DNA of 39,086 bases, from positions 1 to 39,086 of the forward strand of contig DDTH01000003.1 in the NCBI GenBank assembly GCA_002344055.1, in the 5' to 3' direction. The translations under genes and the position numbers were made by a program. Position 1 is the first letter of the stretch, and each line of letters begins with the position of its first letter. This stretch comes from Sphingomonadales bacterium UBA2369. Its GTDB lineage: Bacteria > Pseudomonadota > Alphaproteobacteria > Sphingomonadales > Sphingomonadaceae. Below the pieces are notes generated by a model. It saw nothing but the letters and a program-made list of their open reading frames with translations. It was not told where the DNA came from and did not search any database. Below, in pieces: positions 17,651 to 25,464 of the stretch.

Positions 17651-18115
17651 ATGCTCAAATTCGCGGCCGGCGGCGGGGCCATGTTGCTGCTGCTTCTCAG
17701 CGGTTTCTTCATCTGGAAAAGCATTGCGCAGGGCGATCCCGGCATCGCGGTCCCGGATTATTTCACCAGCGAGATCGCGGCCCAGGACGAGGAGGGCGAT
17801 GACGGGGAGGGGCCTGCCGCGCCGCCGGCCGCCGACACGCGCAACAAGGAACAGCGCCGCTTCGATCGTGCGGACAAGGACAGGAACGGGGTCATCGTCC
17901 TCGACGAACTCTATCAGCCGCGCCGCCGCGCCTTCGGCCGCCTCGACAAGAATGGCGACGGCCGCCTGTCGTTCGAGGAATGGGCGGTGCGGACCTCGAC
18001 CCGCTTCGCCGAGGCCGACCGAAACCGCGATGGCCGGCTGAGCCGCGAGGAATATGCGACCACGGCCCCACGCCGCCGCGCGCCGGCCCGGCAGAAGGCG
18101 AATTGCAGCTGTTGA
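17651..18115 (+). CDS. Membrane-anchored EF-hand protein
   Basis: A 154-residue protein with one N-terminal membrane segment (about 8-24, GGAMLLLLLSGFFIW), an acidic linker (DEEGDDGEG) and three calcium-binding EF-hand loops: DKDRNGVIVLDE, DKNGDGRLSFEE and DRNRDGRLSREE. Each keeps Asp at positions 1 and 3, Gly at 6 and Glu at 12, so all three probably bind calcium, in the periplasm if the N-terminus is inside. The C-terminus is basic and ends CSC. The start ATG at 17651 is preceded by a G-rich but weak ribosome-binding site. Function beyond calcium binding is unknown. The BLUF gene starts 29 bp later. Confidence 0.85.
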   Translation: MLKFAAGGGAMLLLLLSGFFIWKSIAQGDPGIAVPDYFTSEIAAQDEEGDDGEGPAAPPAADTRNKEQRRFDRADKDRNGVIVLDELYQPRRRAFGRLDKNGDGRLSFEEWAVRTSTRFAEADRNRDGRLSREEYATTAPRRRAPARQKANCSC

Positions 18116-18144
18116 TCGGCGGCGCGTCTGCTAGAGCGCCGTAC

Positions 18145-18567
18145 ATGCAATTGAAAACATTGACCTATGTCAGCCGTGCGAGCCTCGACATCACCGAGCG
18201 GGACTTGCTGGCCATCCTCGAGGTCGCGCAGCGAAGAAATGCACTGGAGGGAATTACCGGCCTGCTGATCTTCAACGGCGTCCGCTTCCTGCAGATTGTC
18301 GAGGGGCCGGAGGAGGCGATCGACCTACTGGTCGCCGGCTTGCGCCGCGACCCACGCCATACCGCGTTCGAAGTGCAGGACGAACGCTTCGTGACCGCGC
18401 GCTCCTTCCCGGACTGGTCGATGCAATTGGTGCAGGTCAGCACGGCGTTTCAGGAGGCACAGCGCGAAGTCGTCGGGGTCCTGCCCGATGAAATCGATCC
18501 GGCGATCCGTGCGCTCGTGCTCGCCAACACCCAGTCGATCGGCGGTCCCGTCAGCCTGCCGGACTGA
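18145..18567 (+). CDS. BLUF-domain blue-light sensor protein (stand-alone)
   Basis: A 140-residue flavin photoreceptor. The canonical FAD-site residues are all in place: Tyr8 (LTYVSRAS), Asn32 (RRNALEGITGLL), Gln50 (FLQIVEGP), and Trp91 with Met93 (FPDWSM). The numbering coincides with that of short BLUF proteins such as Slr1694. Only about 45 residues follow the core, forming the usual C-terminal helices, with no EAL, GGDEF or other output domain, so signalling must be by protein-protein contact. ATG 18145 has no strong ribosome-binding site. Its 3' end overlaps the convergent trmFO gene by 17 bp. Confidence 0.95.
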   Translation: MQLKTLTYVSRASLDITERDLLAILEVAQRRNALEGITGLLIFNGVRFLQIVEGPEEAIDLLVAGLRRDPRHTAFEVQDERFVTARSFPDWSMQLVQVSTAFQEAQREVVGVLPDEIDPAIRALVLANTQSIGGPVSLPD

Positions 18568-19909
18568 GCGTTGCGCTCCAGGCGCGCAGATCCTCCCTCG
18601 CCCGATCGGTGTAGCGCCGCTTGCGGTCCGCTTTCTTCGAGCGGCCGCCTCCGCCCACGGGCGGGAACAGGCCGAAATTGACGTTCATCGGCTGATAGGT
18701 GGCGGCATCCGCGCCGCCGGTAATGTGGCCCAGCAAAGCGCCGAACGCGGTGGTGACAGGCGGCGGGTCGATCGCGCGCCCGGCCAGGTCCGCCGCCCAG
18801 AAGCGCCCGGCGAGCAGGCCGACGGCGGCGCTTTCCACATAGCCCTCGCACCCGGTCATCTGACCGGCGAAGCGGATGTTCGGCGCGGAACGCAGGCGCA
18901 GAGTCGGATCGAGCAGCTGCGGGGAGTTGATGAAGGTATTGCGGTGCAACCCGCCCAGCCGCGCGAACTCGGCATTCTCCAGACCGGGGATGGTGCGGAA
19001 CAGCCGCACCTGCTCGGCATGTTTCAGCTTGGTCTGGAAACCGACCATGTTCCAGAGCGTGCCCAGCGCATTGTCCTGCCGCAATTGCACCACCGCATAG
19101 GGCCAGCGGCCGGTCGTCGGATTGTCCAGCCCGACCGGCTTCATCGGCCCGTAGCGCAACGTATCCTCGCCGCGCGACGCCATCACCTCGATCGGCATGC
19201 AGCCTTCGAAATAGGGCGTGTCCTTCTCCCAGTCCCGGAACTCGGTCTTCTCGCCGTCGAGCAGGCCCTGGTGGAAGGCGAGATACTGCTCCTTCGTCAT
19301 CGGGCAGTTGATGTAATCGCCGTCCGATACGCTCCCGTCGGCCATTTGGGCATTTTTGTCCCAGCGCGAGGCCATCCAGGCGACGTCCATGTCGATCGTG
19401 TCGCGATGCACGATCGGCGCGATCGCGTCGAAGAAAGCGAGCGCGTCGCTGCCCGTCTCGGCCGCGATCGCCTCCGCCAAAGGCGCGGCGGTCAGCGGGC
19501 CGGTGGCGATGATGGCGGGGCCTTCCGGCAGCACATCCACCCGCTCGCGCACCACCTCGATCAGCGGGTGCGCGGCAAGCGCCTGCGTCACCGCCGCCGA
19601 AAAGCCGTCGCGGTCCACCGCCAGCGCCGAGCCGGCCGGGACGCGATGTTCGTCCGCTTTGGCCATGATCAGCGAATCGAGCGCCCGCATCTCGGCATGC
19701 AGCAGCCCGACCGCATTATTCTCGGCATCGTCCGAGCGGAAGCTGTTGGAGCAGACCAGTTCGGCCAGCCCGTCCGTATGGTGGGCCGGGGTCATGTCCC
19801 CGCCGCCGCGCATTTCCGACAGGCGCACCCGCACGCCCGCCTGCGCCAGCTGCCAGGCCGCTTCCGATCCGGCGAGTCCGCCGCCGACGATGTGGATGAA
19901 GTCGGTCAC
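18551..19909 (-). CDS. trmFO: Methylenetetrahydrofolate-tRNA-(uracil-5-)-methyltransferase TrmFO
   Basis: Folate- and FAD-dependent enzyme that makes ribothymidine at position 54 of tRNA. The 452-residue protein starts with a dinucleotide-binding motif (IHIVGGGLAGSEAAWQLAQ), followed by the family block EMRGGGDMTPAHHTDGLAELVCSNSFRSDD, and later FAGQMTGCEGYVESAAVGLLAGRF. I chose GTG 19909 because the glycine-rich motif begins eight residues later, and GAGG stands 6 nt upstream; a longer frame adds unrelated residues. The gene is convergent with the BLUF gene (17-bp overlap) and divergent from the TPR-sulfotransferase gene. Confidence 0.96.
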   Translation of the reverse strand: MTDFIHIVGGGLAGSEAAWQLAQAGVRVRLSEMRGGGDMTPAHHTDGLAELVCSNSFRSDDAENNAVGLLHAEMRALDSLIMAKADEHRVPAGSALAVDRDGFSAAVTQALAAHPLIEVVRERVDVLPEGPAIIATGPLTAAPLAEAIAAETGSDALAFFDAIAPIVHRDTIDMDVAWMASRWDKNAQMADGSVSDGDYINCPMTKEQYLAFHQGLLDGEKTEFRDWEKDTPYFEGCMPIEVMASRGEDTLRYGPMKPVGLDNPTTGRWPYAVVQLRQDNALGTLWNMVGFQTKLKHAEQVRLFRTIPGLENAEFARLGGLHRNTFINSPQLLDPTLRLRSAPNIRFAGQMTGCEGYVESAAVGLLAGRFWAADLAGRAIDPPPVTTAFGALLGHITGGADAATYQPMNVNFGLFPPVGGGGRSKKADRKRRYTDRAREDLRAWSATLSPAG

Positions 19910-20005
19910 GCGCGGCCTCGCGGGGCGCGTGCATCGGTGAAGGGGGTGGGAAGGGTGGGGACGACGACAAGCATGGCGGGGACCTAGTCGCTCGCCTGCC
20001 AATAC

Positions 20006-20025
20006 AAAAGGCGCTAGTGCCTTTT
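20006..20025. other. Perfect 7-bp inverted repeat, terminator-like, between divergent genes
   Basis: AAAAGGC (20006-20012) and GCCTTTT (20019-20025) flank GCTAGT. On either strand this reads as a short GC stem ending in a T-run, as in a bidirectional intrinsic terminator, yet it lies between two divergent start codons (19909 and 20064). It could be an operator dyad, a leader attenuator, or a leftover terminator. Confidence 0.5.
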
Positions 20026-20063
20026 CCTCCTCGCCCCCGCAGCAGACAGACCACGCCACCGGC

Positions 20064-22034
20064 ATGAACGACCCTCAGATCGACGCAGCCTATGCCGCGC
20101 GTCAGGCCGGCGATGACCGGAAAGTGATGGATATCTGCCGCGGCATTCTCGCCGCGAACGCGGCCCATCTCGGCGCGCGCAGCCTGATCGGCGTCTGCTT
20201 CGCGGAGGCCGGCGATCTCGATCGGGCGCGGCTGCTGATCGAGCAGCCGGCGGCATTCGAGCCGGGCAATTGGCGCTTTCAGCTGAACCTGTCCGTCCTG
20301 CGCGAGATCGAGGGGAATCCGGCGGCCGCCAAGGAAAGCGCGGAGGCCGCGGCCGCCGCAGCACCGGAGCGGTTCGAGACCTGGGCCCGGCTGGGCGATC
20401 TCAGCGGGAAACAAGGCGATTTCGAAGGCGCCGTGGCCGCGCTCGACAAAGCGGTCGCGATCAGCGGTCATCCCGGCCTGGCGCTGCGGCTTGCCGGAGC
20501 GGCGTACGAGACCGGGCGCCATGACAAGGCCGCACAGGCGCTCGACCTGCTGGAACGTGCGGCGCCCGGCCATCCCGAGGCGCTGCGGCTGCGCACTCAT
20601 CTGGCGCGCAAAAGCGGCGATCAGGGGGCCTTCGTGGCGGCGGCGGCGAAATGGCTCGAGGCAGATCCGGCGTCGGAGGCCGCGCGCGTCGCGCTGGCGC
20701 ACGGCCACGCCCAGCAGGACGATTATCATCGCGCCGTCCAACTCTACCGCCCGCTCGTCCAGGGGCAGCCGGACAATGCCGGGCATGCCGCGACCTTCGC
20801 GCGCTATCTGCTTTGGGCGCGCGATTTCGATGGCGCCGAAGCACATTATGAGCGGGCGCTGGCGCTCGAACCCGGCAATGCCGATGCGGCGGCGGGACTG
20901 GCCCGGCTGAATATCTACAGAGGGCGGCTTGAACAGGCCGCAATTCTGGCCGGCAAGGCGGTCGAGGCCGATCCGCTCAACGTGGACGCCTACGGCCAAT
21001 TGGCCCTGGCAAGCGATTCCCGGCTTTCGGACGAACAATTGGCGCGCCTCCACGCCATCGCGGCGGACCCGGCGACGGATCCCGAACAGCGCGCCAGCGC
21101 GCTCTTCACGGCCGGCGACGTGCACCATCGGCGCAAGGCGCATGACCGCGCCTTCGATGCGTGGCGGCAGGCCAATGAGATCAAGCGGCATGCCGCGGTA
21201 TCGGCCGGGTCAGGCTATGAGCGGGGCGAAACGGAGGCACTCGTCGACCGGCTGATCGCCAGCTTCCGTGACTTTCCCGCGACGGCGCCCGCCGGCGGCG
21301 TTTCCGGACCCACGCCCATCTTCATCGTCGGCATGCCGCGATCGGGGACGACTCTGCTGGACAGCGCCTTGGCCGCGCGCGCGGACACATCCTCCGGCGG
21401 GGAATTGCCGGCCATGCCTTTCGCGCTGAACCGCTTCCTGGCCTGGGCGCAGGGTTCCGGCTGGCGCGGCGGCCCGATTCCCGATCAGGTCGCGGCGCAA
21501 TTGCGCGCCGGCTATTTGCGGCAATATGCCGATTACGGAATAAAGGCGGCCGCCTTCGTCACCGACAAGCAGCCGCTCAACATCCTGTCCGTCGGCCTGA
21601 TCCGGCATCTCTTCCCGGCCGCGCCGATCATCCACATTCGCCGCGATGCGGTGGAAACCGGCTTCTCCATCTACCGGAAGAATTTCACCCGAACCTGGAC
21701 CTTCTCCACCGCACTGCCGGACATCGGTCATTATTACGGCCAATATGCACGGCTGATGGCGCATTGGCACGAGGCGCTCGGCGACCGGCTGGCGCTGGTG
21801 AATTACGAGGCTCTGGTCGGCGATTTCGAAGGCGAATTGCGCCGGCTCACCGCGCAGTTCGGCCTGGCCTGGGACCCGGCCGCGCTCGCTTATCACGAAC
21901 AGAAGAGCGTCGTGACGACGCTGAGCGCGACCCAGGTCCGCAAGCCGCCTTCCCGGGAATATATGAGTTCGACGGCGCCTTATGCGGAAGCGCTGGCGCC
22001 GCTGCGCGACGCGCTGGGCGAGGCCGGGGTCTGA
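20064..22034 (+). CDS. TPR repeat-containing sulfotransferase
   Basis: A 656-residue two-part protein. Residues about 1-380 are tetratricopeptide repeats (repeating A-x-x-x-x-P-x-N and alternating helices such as AEAHYERALALEPGNADAAAGLARL). From about 415 a sulfotransferase domain begins, with the 5'-phosphosulfate loop FIVGMPRSGTTLLDSAL, the DKQPLN motif, and the 3'-phosphate-binding segment IIHIRRDAVETGFSIYRKNF, all features of PAPS-dependent enzymes. The acceptor is unknown; such fusions are common in sphingomonads and may sulfate a polysaccharide, glycolipid or protein. No signal peptide, so cytoplasmic. No good ribosome-binding site precedes the ATG. Confidence 0.92.
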   Translation: MNDPQIDAAYAARQAGDDRKVMDICRGILAANAAHLGARSLIGVCFAEAGDLDRARLLIEQPAAFEPGNWRFQLNLSVLREIEGNPAAAKESAEAAAAAAPERFETWARLGDLSGKQGDFEGAVAALDKAVAISGHPGLALRLAGAAYETGRHDKAAQALDLLERAAPGHPEALRLRTHLARKSGDQGAFVAAAAKWLEADPASEAARVALAHGHAQQDDYHRAVQLYRPLVQGQPDNAGHAATFARYLLWARDFDGAEAHYERALALEPGNADAAAGLARLNIYRGRLEQAAILAGKAVEADPLNVDAYGQLALASDSRLSDEQLARLHAIAADPATDPEQRASALFTAGDVHHRRKAHDRAFDAWRQANEIKRHAAVSAGSGYERGETEALVDRLIASFRDFPATAPAGGVSGPTPIFIVGMPRSGTTLLDSALAARADTSSGGELPAMPFALNRFLAWAQGSGWRGGPIPDQVAAQLRAGYLRQYADYGIKAAAFVTDKQPLNILSVGLIRHLFPAAPIIHIRRDAVETGFSIYRKNFTRTWTFSTALPDIGHYYGQYARLMAHWHEALGDRLALVNYEALVGDFEGELRRLTAQFGLAWDPAALAYHEQKSVVTTLSATQVRKPPSREYMSSTAPYAEALAPLRDALGEAGV

Positions 22035-22046
22035 CAGGGGGCGCAC

Positions 22047-22487
22047 ATGACTGCTGGACCCATCTTCACCATCGGCTACGAACAAGCCACCGTGGACGAG
22101 GTGGTCGGCGCGTTGACAACCGCGGGTGTGAAGCGCGTGCTCGACGTGCGGGCGGTGGCGGCGTCGCGGCGGCCCGGCTTCTCCAAGACGGCGCTGGCCG
22201 CGAATCTCGGTGAGGCCGGGATCGCCTATGAGCATCTGCGCGCCCTCGGCACGCCGAAGGAAGGGCGGGGAGCGGCGCGCAAAGGCGATATGCCGGCGCT
22301 TGAACGCATCTATGCCGGCCAGCTCGAACTCCCCGAAGCGCAGGCGCAGGCGGCGATCCTGCTCGATCGGGCGTCGACCGAGCCGGTGGCGGTCCTGTGC
22401 TATGAACGCGATCCGGCGGAATGCCACCGCACCCTGCTGCTCGATGCGGTCGCCGGGGATGTGGAGAGAGTGGATTTGTTCGCCTGA
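22047..22487 (+). CDS. DUF488 domain protein
   Basis: A 146-residue soluble protein of the DUF488 family. It begins FTIGYEQATVDEVVGAL, has the charged LDVRAVAASRRPGFSKTAL block, GIAYEHLRALGTPKEGR in the middle, and the diagnostic CYERDPAECHRTLLLDAV near the C-terminus with its Cys and His pair. Biochemical function is not settled for the family. It lies 12 bp after the sulfotransferase gene and 16 bp before a lipoprotein gene, so probably in one operon with both. Confidence 0.93.
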   Translation: MTAGPIFTIGYEQATVDEVVGALTTAGVKRVLDVRAVAASRRPGFSKTALAANLGEAGIAYEHLRALGTPKEGRGAARKGDMPALERIYAGQLELPEAQAQAAILLDRASTEPVAVLCYERDPAECHRTLLLDAVAGDVERVDLFA

Positions 22488-22503
22488 ACGAAGGGGAAAA
22501 TGA

Positions 22504-22815
22504 ATGCGCAGCCGTTACGCCGTGATCGCTCTCGCCACCTTTGCGCTGGCCGCTTGCGGCGTCGTCGGCGGGGATGCGGAGCGTCAGGCCTTCATCACCA
22601 AGGCGGTCAATTCCTGCGTCGAGACCGCCCAGAAAGGCCGGACTCCGCCGGGCGTCAATGTGGAGGGCTTCTGTTCCTGTGCCATGAACAAGATCGCCGA
22701 GGGCAAGACGATCGAGCAGCTCCACGCCCTGGACGAGCAGAAGGCGCCGACCCCGGCCGATGTCGCGATCATGCGACAGTGCATGACCGAAATGACGATT
22801 CCGGCCGGCAAGTAG
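22504..22815 (+). CDS. Cys-rich small lipoprotein, copy 1 of tandem pair
   Basis: A 103-residue protein with a signal peptide and lipobox (FALAACG, Cys at about 18). The mature part has the pattern C-x(n)-CSC-x-x-x-KIxEGK-x(n)-C: AVNSCVE, GFCSCAMNKIAEGKT and IMRQCMTEM. The paralog 110 bp downstream has the same arrangement. The four mature Cys probably form two disulfides in the periplasm. Family not recognised; function unknown. Probably the third gene of the sulfotransferase operon. Confidence 0.82.
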   Translation: MRSRYAVIALATFALAACGVVGGDAERQAFITKAVNSCVETAQKGRTPPGVNVEGFCSCAMNKIAEGKTIEQLHALDEQKAPTPADVAIMRQCMTEMTIPAGK

Positions 22816-22819
22816 CAGA

Positions 22820-22847
22820 GCGCCTCACCCCCCTGCGCGAGAGGCGC
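22820..22847 (+). other. Hairpin between the two lipoprotein paralogs
   Basis: A perfect 7-bp stem, GCGCCTC (22820-22826) with GAGGCGC (22841-22847), closes a 14-nt C-rich loop five bases after the first lipoprotein's stop. No T-run follows, so it may slow transcription, protect the upstream mRNA end or be incidental. Confidence 0.4.
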
Positions 22848-22924
22848 GATATTGGCGCTCGACGCGGCGGCGCAACATGTGGAACAAGACGCAGGTTCGC
22901 ATGACTCGTCTGGGGAGAATGAAG

Positions 22925-23221
22925 ATGCGTCTGAGCTTCAGCATGATTGGCTTGGTCGGTGCGGTTGCGGCGCTCAGCGCTTGCGGGGGCGATCGCGCCT
23001 CGTTGCTCGCGAAGGCGGAGCAGGATTGCGTTGCGGGTGCTCCGGCCGGCGGTGTCCCCGGCATGAATCCGCAGCGCCTGTGCTCCTGCGTCGTGACCAA
23101 GATTTCCGAAGGCAAGAGCGATGCGCAGGTCCGCGACATCTTCTCGCAGAAGGAAATGCCGCCCGAGGCAGCCGCGGCGGTCGGCGAGTGCGCCGTTCAG
23201 GAACTTAAGGCGGCCAAATAG
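22925..23221 (+). CDS. Cys-rich small lipoprotein, copy 2 of tandem pair
   Basis: A 98-residue lipoprotein paralogous to the preceding gene: lipobox AALSACGG, then AEQDCVAG, RLCSCVVTKISEGKSDAQ and VGECAVQEL, aligning Cys for Cys with copy 1. I chose ATG 22925 over ATG 22919 because GGGGAG (22912-22917) is 7 nt before it but only 1 nt before the other. It ends tail to tail with priA; a strong hairpin lies between them. Function unknown. Confidence 0.82.
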   Translation: MRLSFSMIGLVGAVAALSACGGDRASLLAKAEQDCVAGAPAGGVPGMNPQRLCSCVVTKISEGKSDAQVRDIFSQKEMPPEAAAAVGECAVQELKAAK

Positions 23222-23222
23222 C

Positions 23223-23237
23223 GGCGCCTGAGGCGCC
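23223..23237. terminator. Bidirectional hairpin between lipoprotein gene and priA
   Basis: GGCGCC (23223-23228) and GGCGCC (23232-23237) form a 6-bp all-GC stem with a TGA loop, placed between the stop codons of convergent genes (23221 and 23244). No T-run on either side, so efficiency as an intrinsic terminator is uncertain. Confidence 0.5.
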
Positions 23238-23243
23238 GGGCCG

Positions 23244-25424
23244 TCAAAGAAACGAATAAGGATCGACGTCCACGATCACGCGCACGCCGCGCGGGGTCTC
23301 AAGGTCGCTTAGCCAGTCGCGCACGATCTCCTGCAGCGGCAGGCTGCGCGGCGCGTGCAGCAGCAGACGCAGGCGATGGCGGCCGCGCAGCATTGCGAGC
23401 GGCGCGGGGGCGGGGCCGAGCACGATCAGATCGTCGATGCGCGGCGCGGCCTTGGCGATGCGGTGCGCCGCGACCTTGGCGTCCGCTTCTTTCTCCGAGC
23501 TGACGACGATCGCCGTCAGGCGGCCGAAGGGGGGCATTGCGGCTTCGTGCCGGGCCTGCGTTTCCGCCGCGTAGAAGCCCTCCGTGTCGCCGCGCACCAG
23601 TGCGTCGATCACCGGCGCGTCCGGATCGTGGCTCTGGATCAGTACGCGGCCCGGTTTCTCGCCACGCCCGGCCCGTCCGGACGCCTGGCTGATCTGCTGG
23701 AAAGTGCGCTCGGCGGCACGCAGGTCGCCGCCCGAGAGACCCAGGTCCGCATCGACCACGCCCACCAAAGTCAGGTTCGGGAAATGATAGCCCTTGGTCA
23801 CCAATTGCGTGCCGATCACGATGTCGATCGCGTGCGCGTCATCGTGCGGCGCTTCCATCCGCGCGACGAATTCGGCGGCCTTGGCGGGCGACCACATCGT
23901 GTCGGAGGTCACCACCGCCGTGCGCGCCTCCGGCCAGAGCGCGGCGACCTCGTCGGCGATCCGTTCGACACCCGGACCGACCGGAACGAGGCTCTCTTCC
24001 TCATGGCATTCCGGGCATTCTTCCGGCACCGGCGCGACATGCCCGCAATGGTGGCAGGCCAGCCGCCGGGTGAAGCGATGCTCGACCATCCAGGCGGTGC
24101 AATTCGGGCACTGAAAGCGGTGGCCGCAGCGGCGACACAAGGTCAGCGGCGCATAGCCGCGGCGGTTGAGGAAGAGCAGGCTTTGCTCGCCGGCGTCCAG
24201 ATTGGCCTGCAGCGCCTCGACCAGACGCGGCGCCAGCCAGCGGCCGCGCGGCGGCGGGTCCTGCACCAGGTTGATCGCGGCGATTTCGGGCAGCTCCGCG
24301 CCGCCGAAGCGGGCGGGCAGCTTTAATTCGCGATAATTGCCCTGGGCGACCTGCTGGCGGGTCTCGATCGCGGGCGTGGCGGAGGCGAGGATGACGGGGA
24401 TGGCCTCCAGCTTGGCGCGCATCACCGCCACGTCGCGGGCGTGATAATGGACGCCTTCCTCCTGCTTGAAGCTGGTCTCGTGCGCCTCGTCGACGACGAT
24501 CAGGCCGAGCCTGGCGTAGGGCAGGAACAAGGCGGACCGCGCTCCGACCACCACTTGTGCCTGGCCCAGTGCGATCGCCCGCCAGGCGCGGCGGCGCTGG
24601 GACTGGCGAAGGCCCGAATGCCAGACGACCGGCTCGACGCCGAAGCGGGCATGGAAGCGCTTCAGGAACGGCTCGGTCAGCGCGATTTCGGGGAGCAGGA
24701 CCAGGCATTGCCGCCTCTGCCGCAACGCCTCGGCGATCGCCTCGAAATAGACTTCGGTCTTGCCGGAGCCGGTCACGCCGTCGAGCAGGAATGGGGCGAA
24801 ATCGCTCGCGCGGACGGCGTCCGCCAACGCTTCCGCCGCATCGGCCTGTGCGGCCTCGAGCATAGGCAGGTTATGATCCGGGTCGGCTTGCGGATAGGGC
24901 AGATCGAGCGACACTTCGATCGCTTCCACCGCGCCCGACTTCACCAGTCCGCGGATCACGGCATCTGAGACGCTCGCGGCGGTCGCCAGTTCGCTGACCA
25001 GTCCCTGCCGCCCGGCGATCCGCTCCAGCGCCTGCGCGCGCTGCGGCGTCATCCGCTCCGGCTCGGCGCCGGTGGCACGATATTCGGTGACGCTGCGCCC
25101 GCCCTGCAAGGCGCTGGTCGAGGGCAGGGTCATGCGCAGCACGGAGGCGAGGGGCGCGAGATAATAATCCGCCGTCCATTCGATCAGCCGCCGCAGCGGT
25201 TCCGGCAAGGGCGGCGCGTCGAACGCCTGCACCAGCGGGCGCAGGCGCTGCTCCTCGATCTCCTCGGACGGCAGCCGCTCCGGCTCCCAGGCGACCCCGA
25301 CCAATTGCCGCGGGCCCAGGGGCGCGACCACGATGCTGCCCGGCTCGACCGCCATGCCCTCCGGCACGCGATAATCGAGCGGCCCGAGGGCGGCGTTCAG
25401 CAGGACGATGCGCGCGCGCGTCAT
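23244..25424 (-). CDS. priA: Primosomal protein N', replication restart helicase PriA
   Basis: Superfamily 2 DNA helicase that recognises stalled forks and reloads the replicative helicase. The 726-residue protein has the N-terminal 3' DNA-binding domain (about 1-100), Walker A GVTGSGKTEVYFE near residue 218, the DEAH box in VDEAHETSFKQEE near 311, a zinc-binding insert of eight Cys (about 432-480: CRRCGHRFQCPNC and CHHCGHVAPVPEECPEC), and the helicase C-terminal motif QASGRAGRGEKPG. ATG 25424 was chosen because homologous sequence begins there (RARIVLLNAALGPLDY). The DUF2490 gene lies 40 bp upstream on the same strand. Confidence 0.97.
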   Translation of the reverse strand: MTRARIVLLNAALGPLDYRVPEGMAVEPGSIVVAPLGPRQLVGVAWEPERLPSEEIEEQRLRPLVQAFDAPPLPEPLRRLIEWTADYYLAPLASVLRMTLPSTSALQGGRSVTEYRATGAEPERMTPQRAQALERIAGRQGLVSELATAASVSDAVIRGLVKSGAVEAIEVSLDLPYPQADPDHNLPMLEAAQADAAEALADAVRASDFAPFLLDGVTGSGKTEVYFEAIAEALRQRRQCLVLLPEIALTEPFLKRFHARFGVEPVVWHSGLRQSQRRRAWRAIALGQAQVVVGARSALFLPYARLGLIVVDEAHETSFKQEEGVHYHARDVAVMRAKLEAIPVILASATPAIETRQQVAQGNYRELKLPARFGGAELPEIAAINLVQDPPPRGRWLAPRLVEALQANLDAGEQSLLFLNRRGYAPLTLCRRCGHRFQCPNCTAWMVEHRFTRRLACHHCGHVAPVPEECPECHEEESLVPVGPGVERIADEVAALWPEARTAVVTSDTMWSPAKAAEFVARMEAPHDDAHAIDIVIGTQLVTKGYHFPNLTLVGVVDADLGLSGGDLRAAERTFQQISQASGRAGRGEKPGRVLIQSHDPDAPVIDALVRGDTEGFYAAETQARHEAAMPPFGRLTAIVVSSEKEADAKVAAHRIAKAAPRIDDLIVLGPAPAPLAMLRGRHRLRLLLHAPRSLPLQEIVRDWLSDLETPRGVRVIVDVDPYSFL

Positions 25425-25464
25425 GGCGCGGACATCGGCGCGCGGCGTCGCGAAGGCAAGCGGC

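Noticed and set aside
18488..19987. Plus-strand 499-codon open frame opposite trmFO
   Set aside because: Shadow of trmFO; composition is low-complexity and no start site fits.
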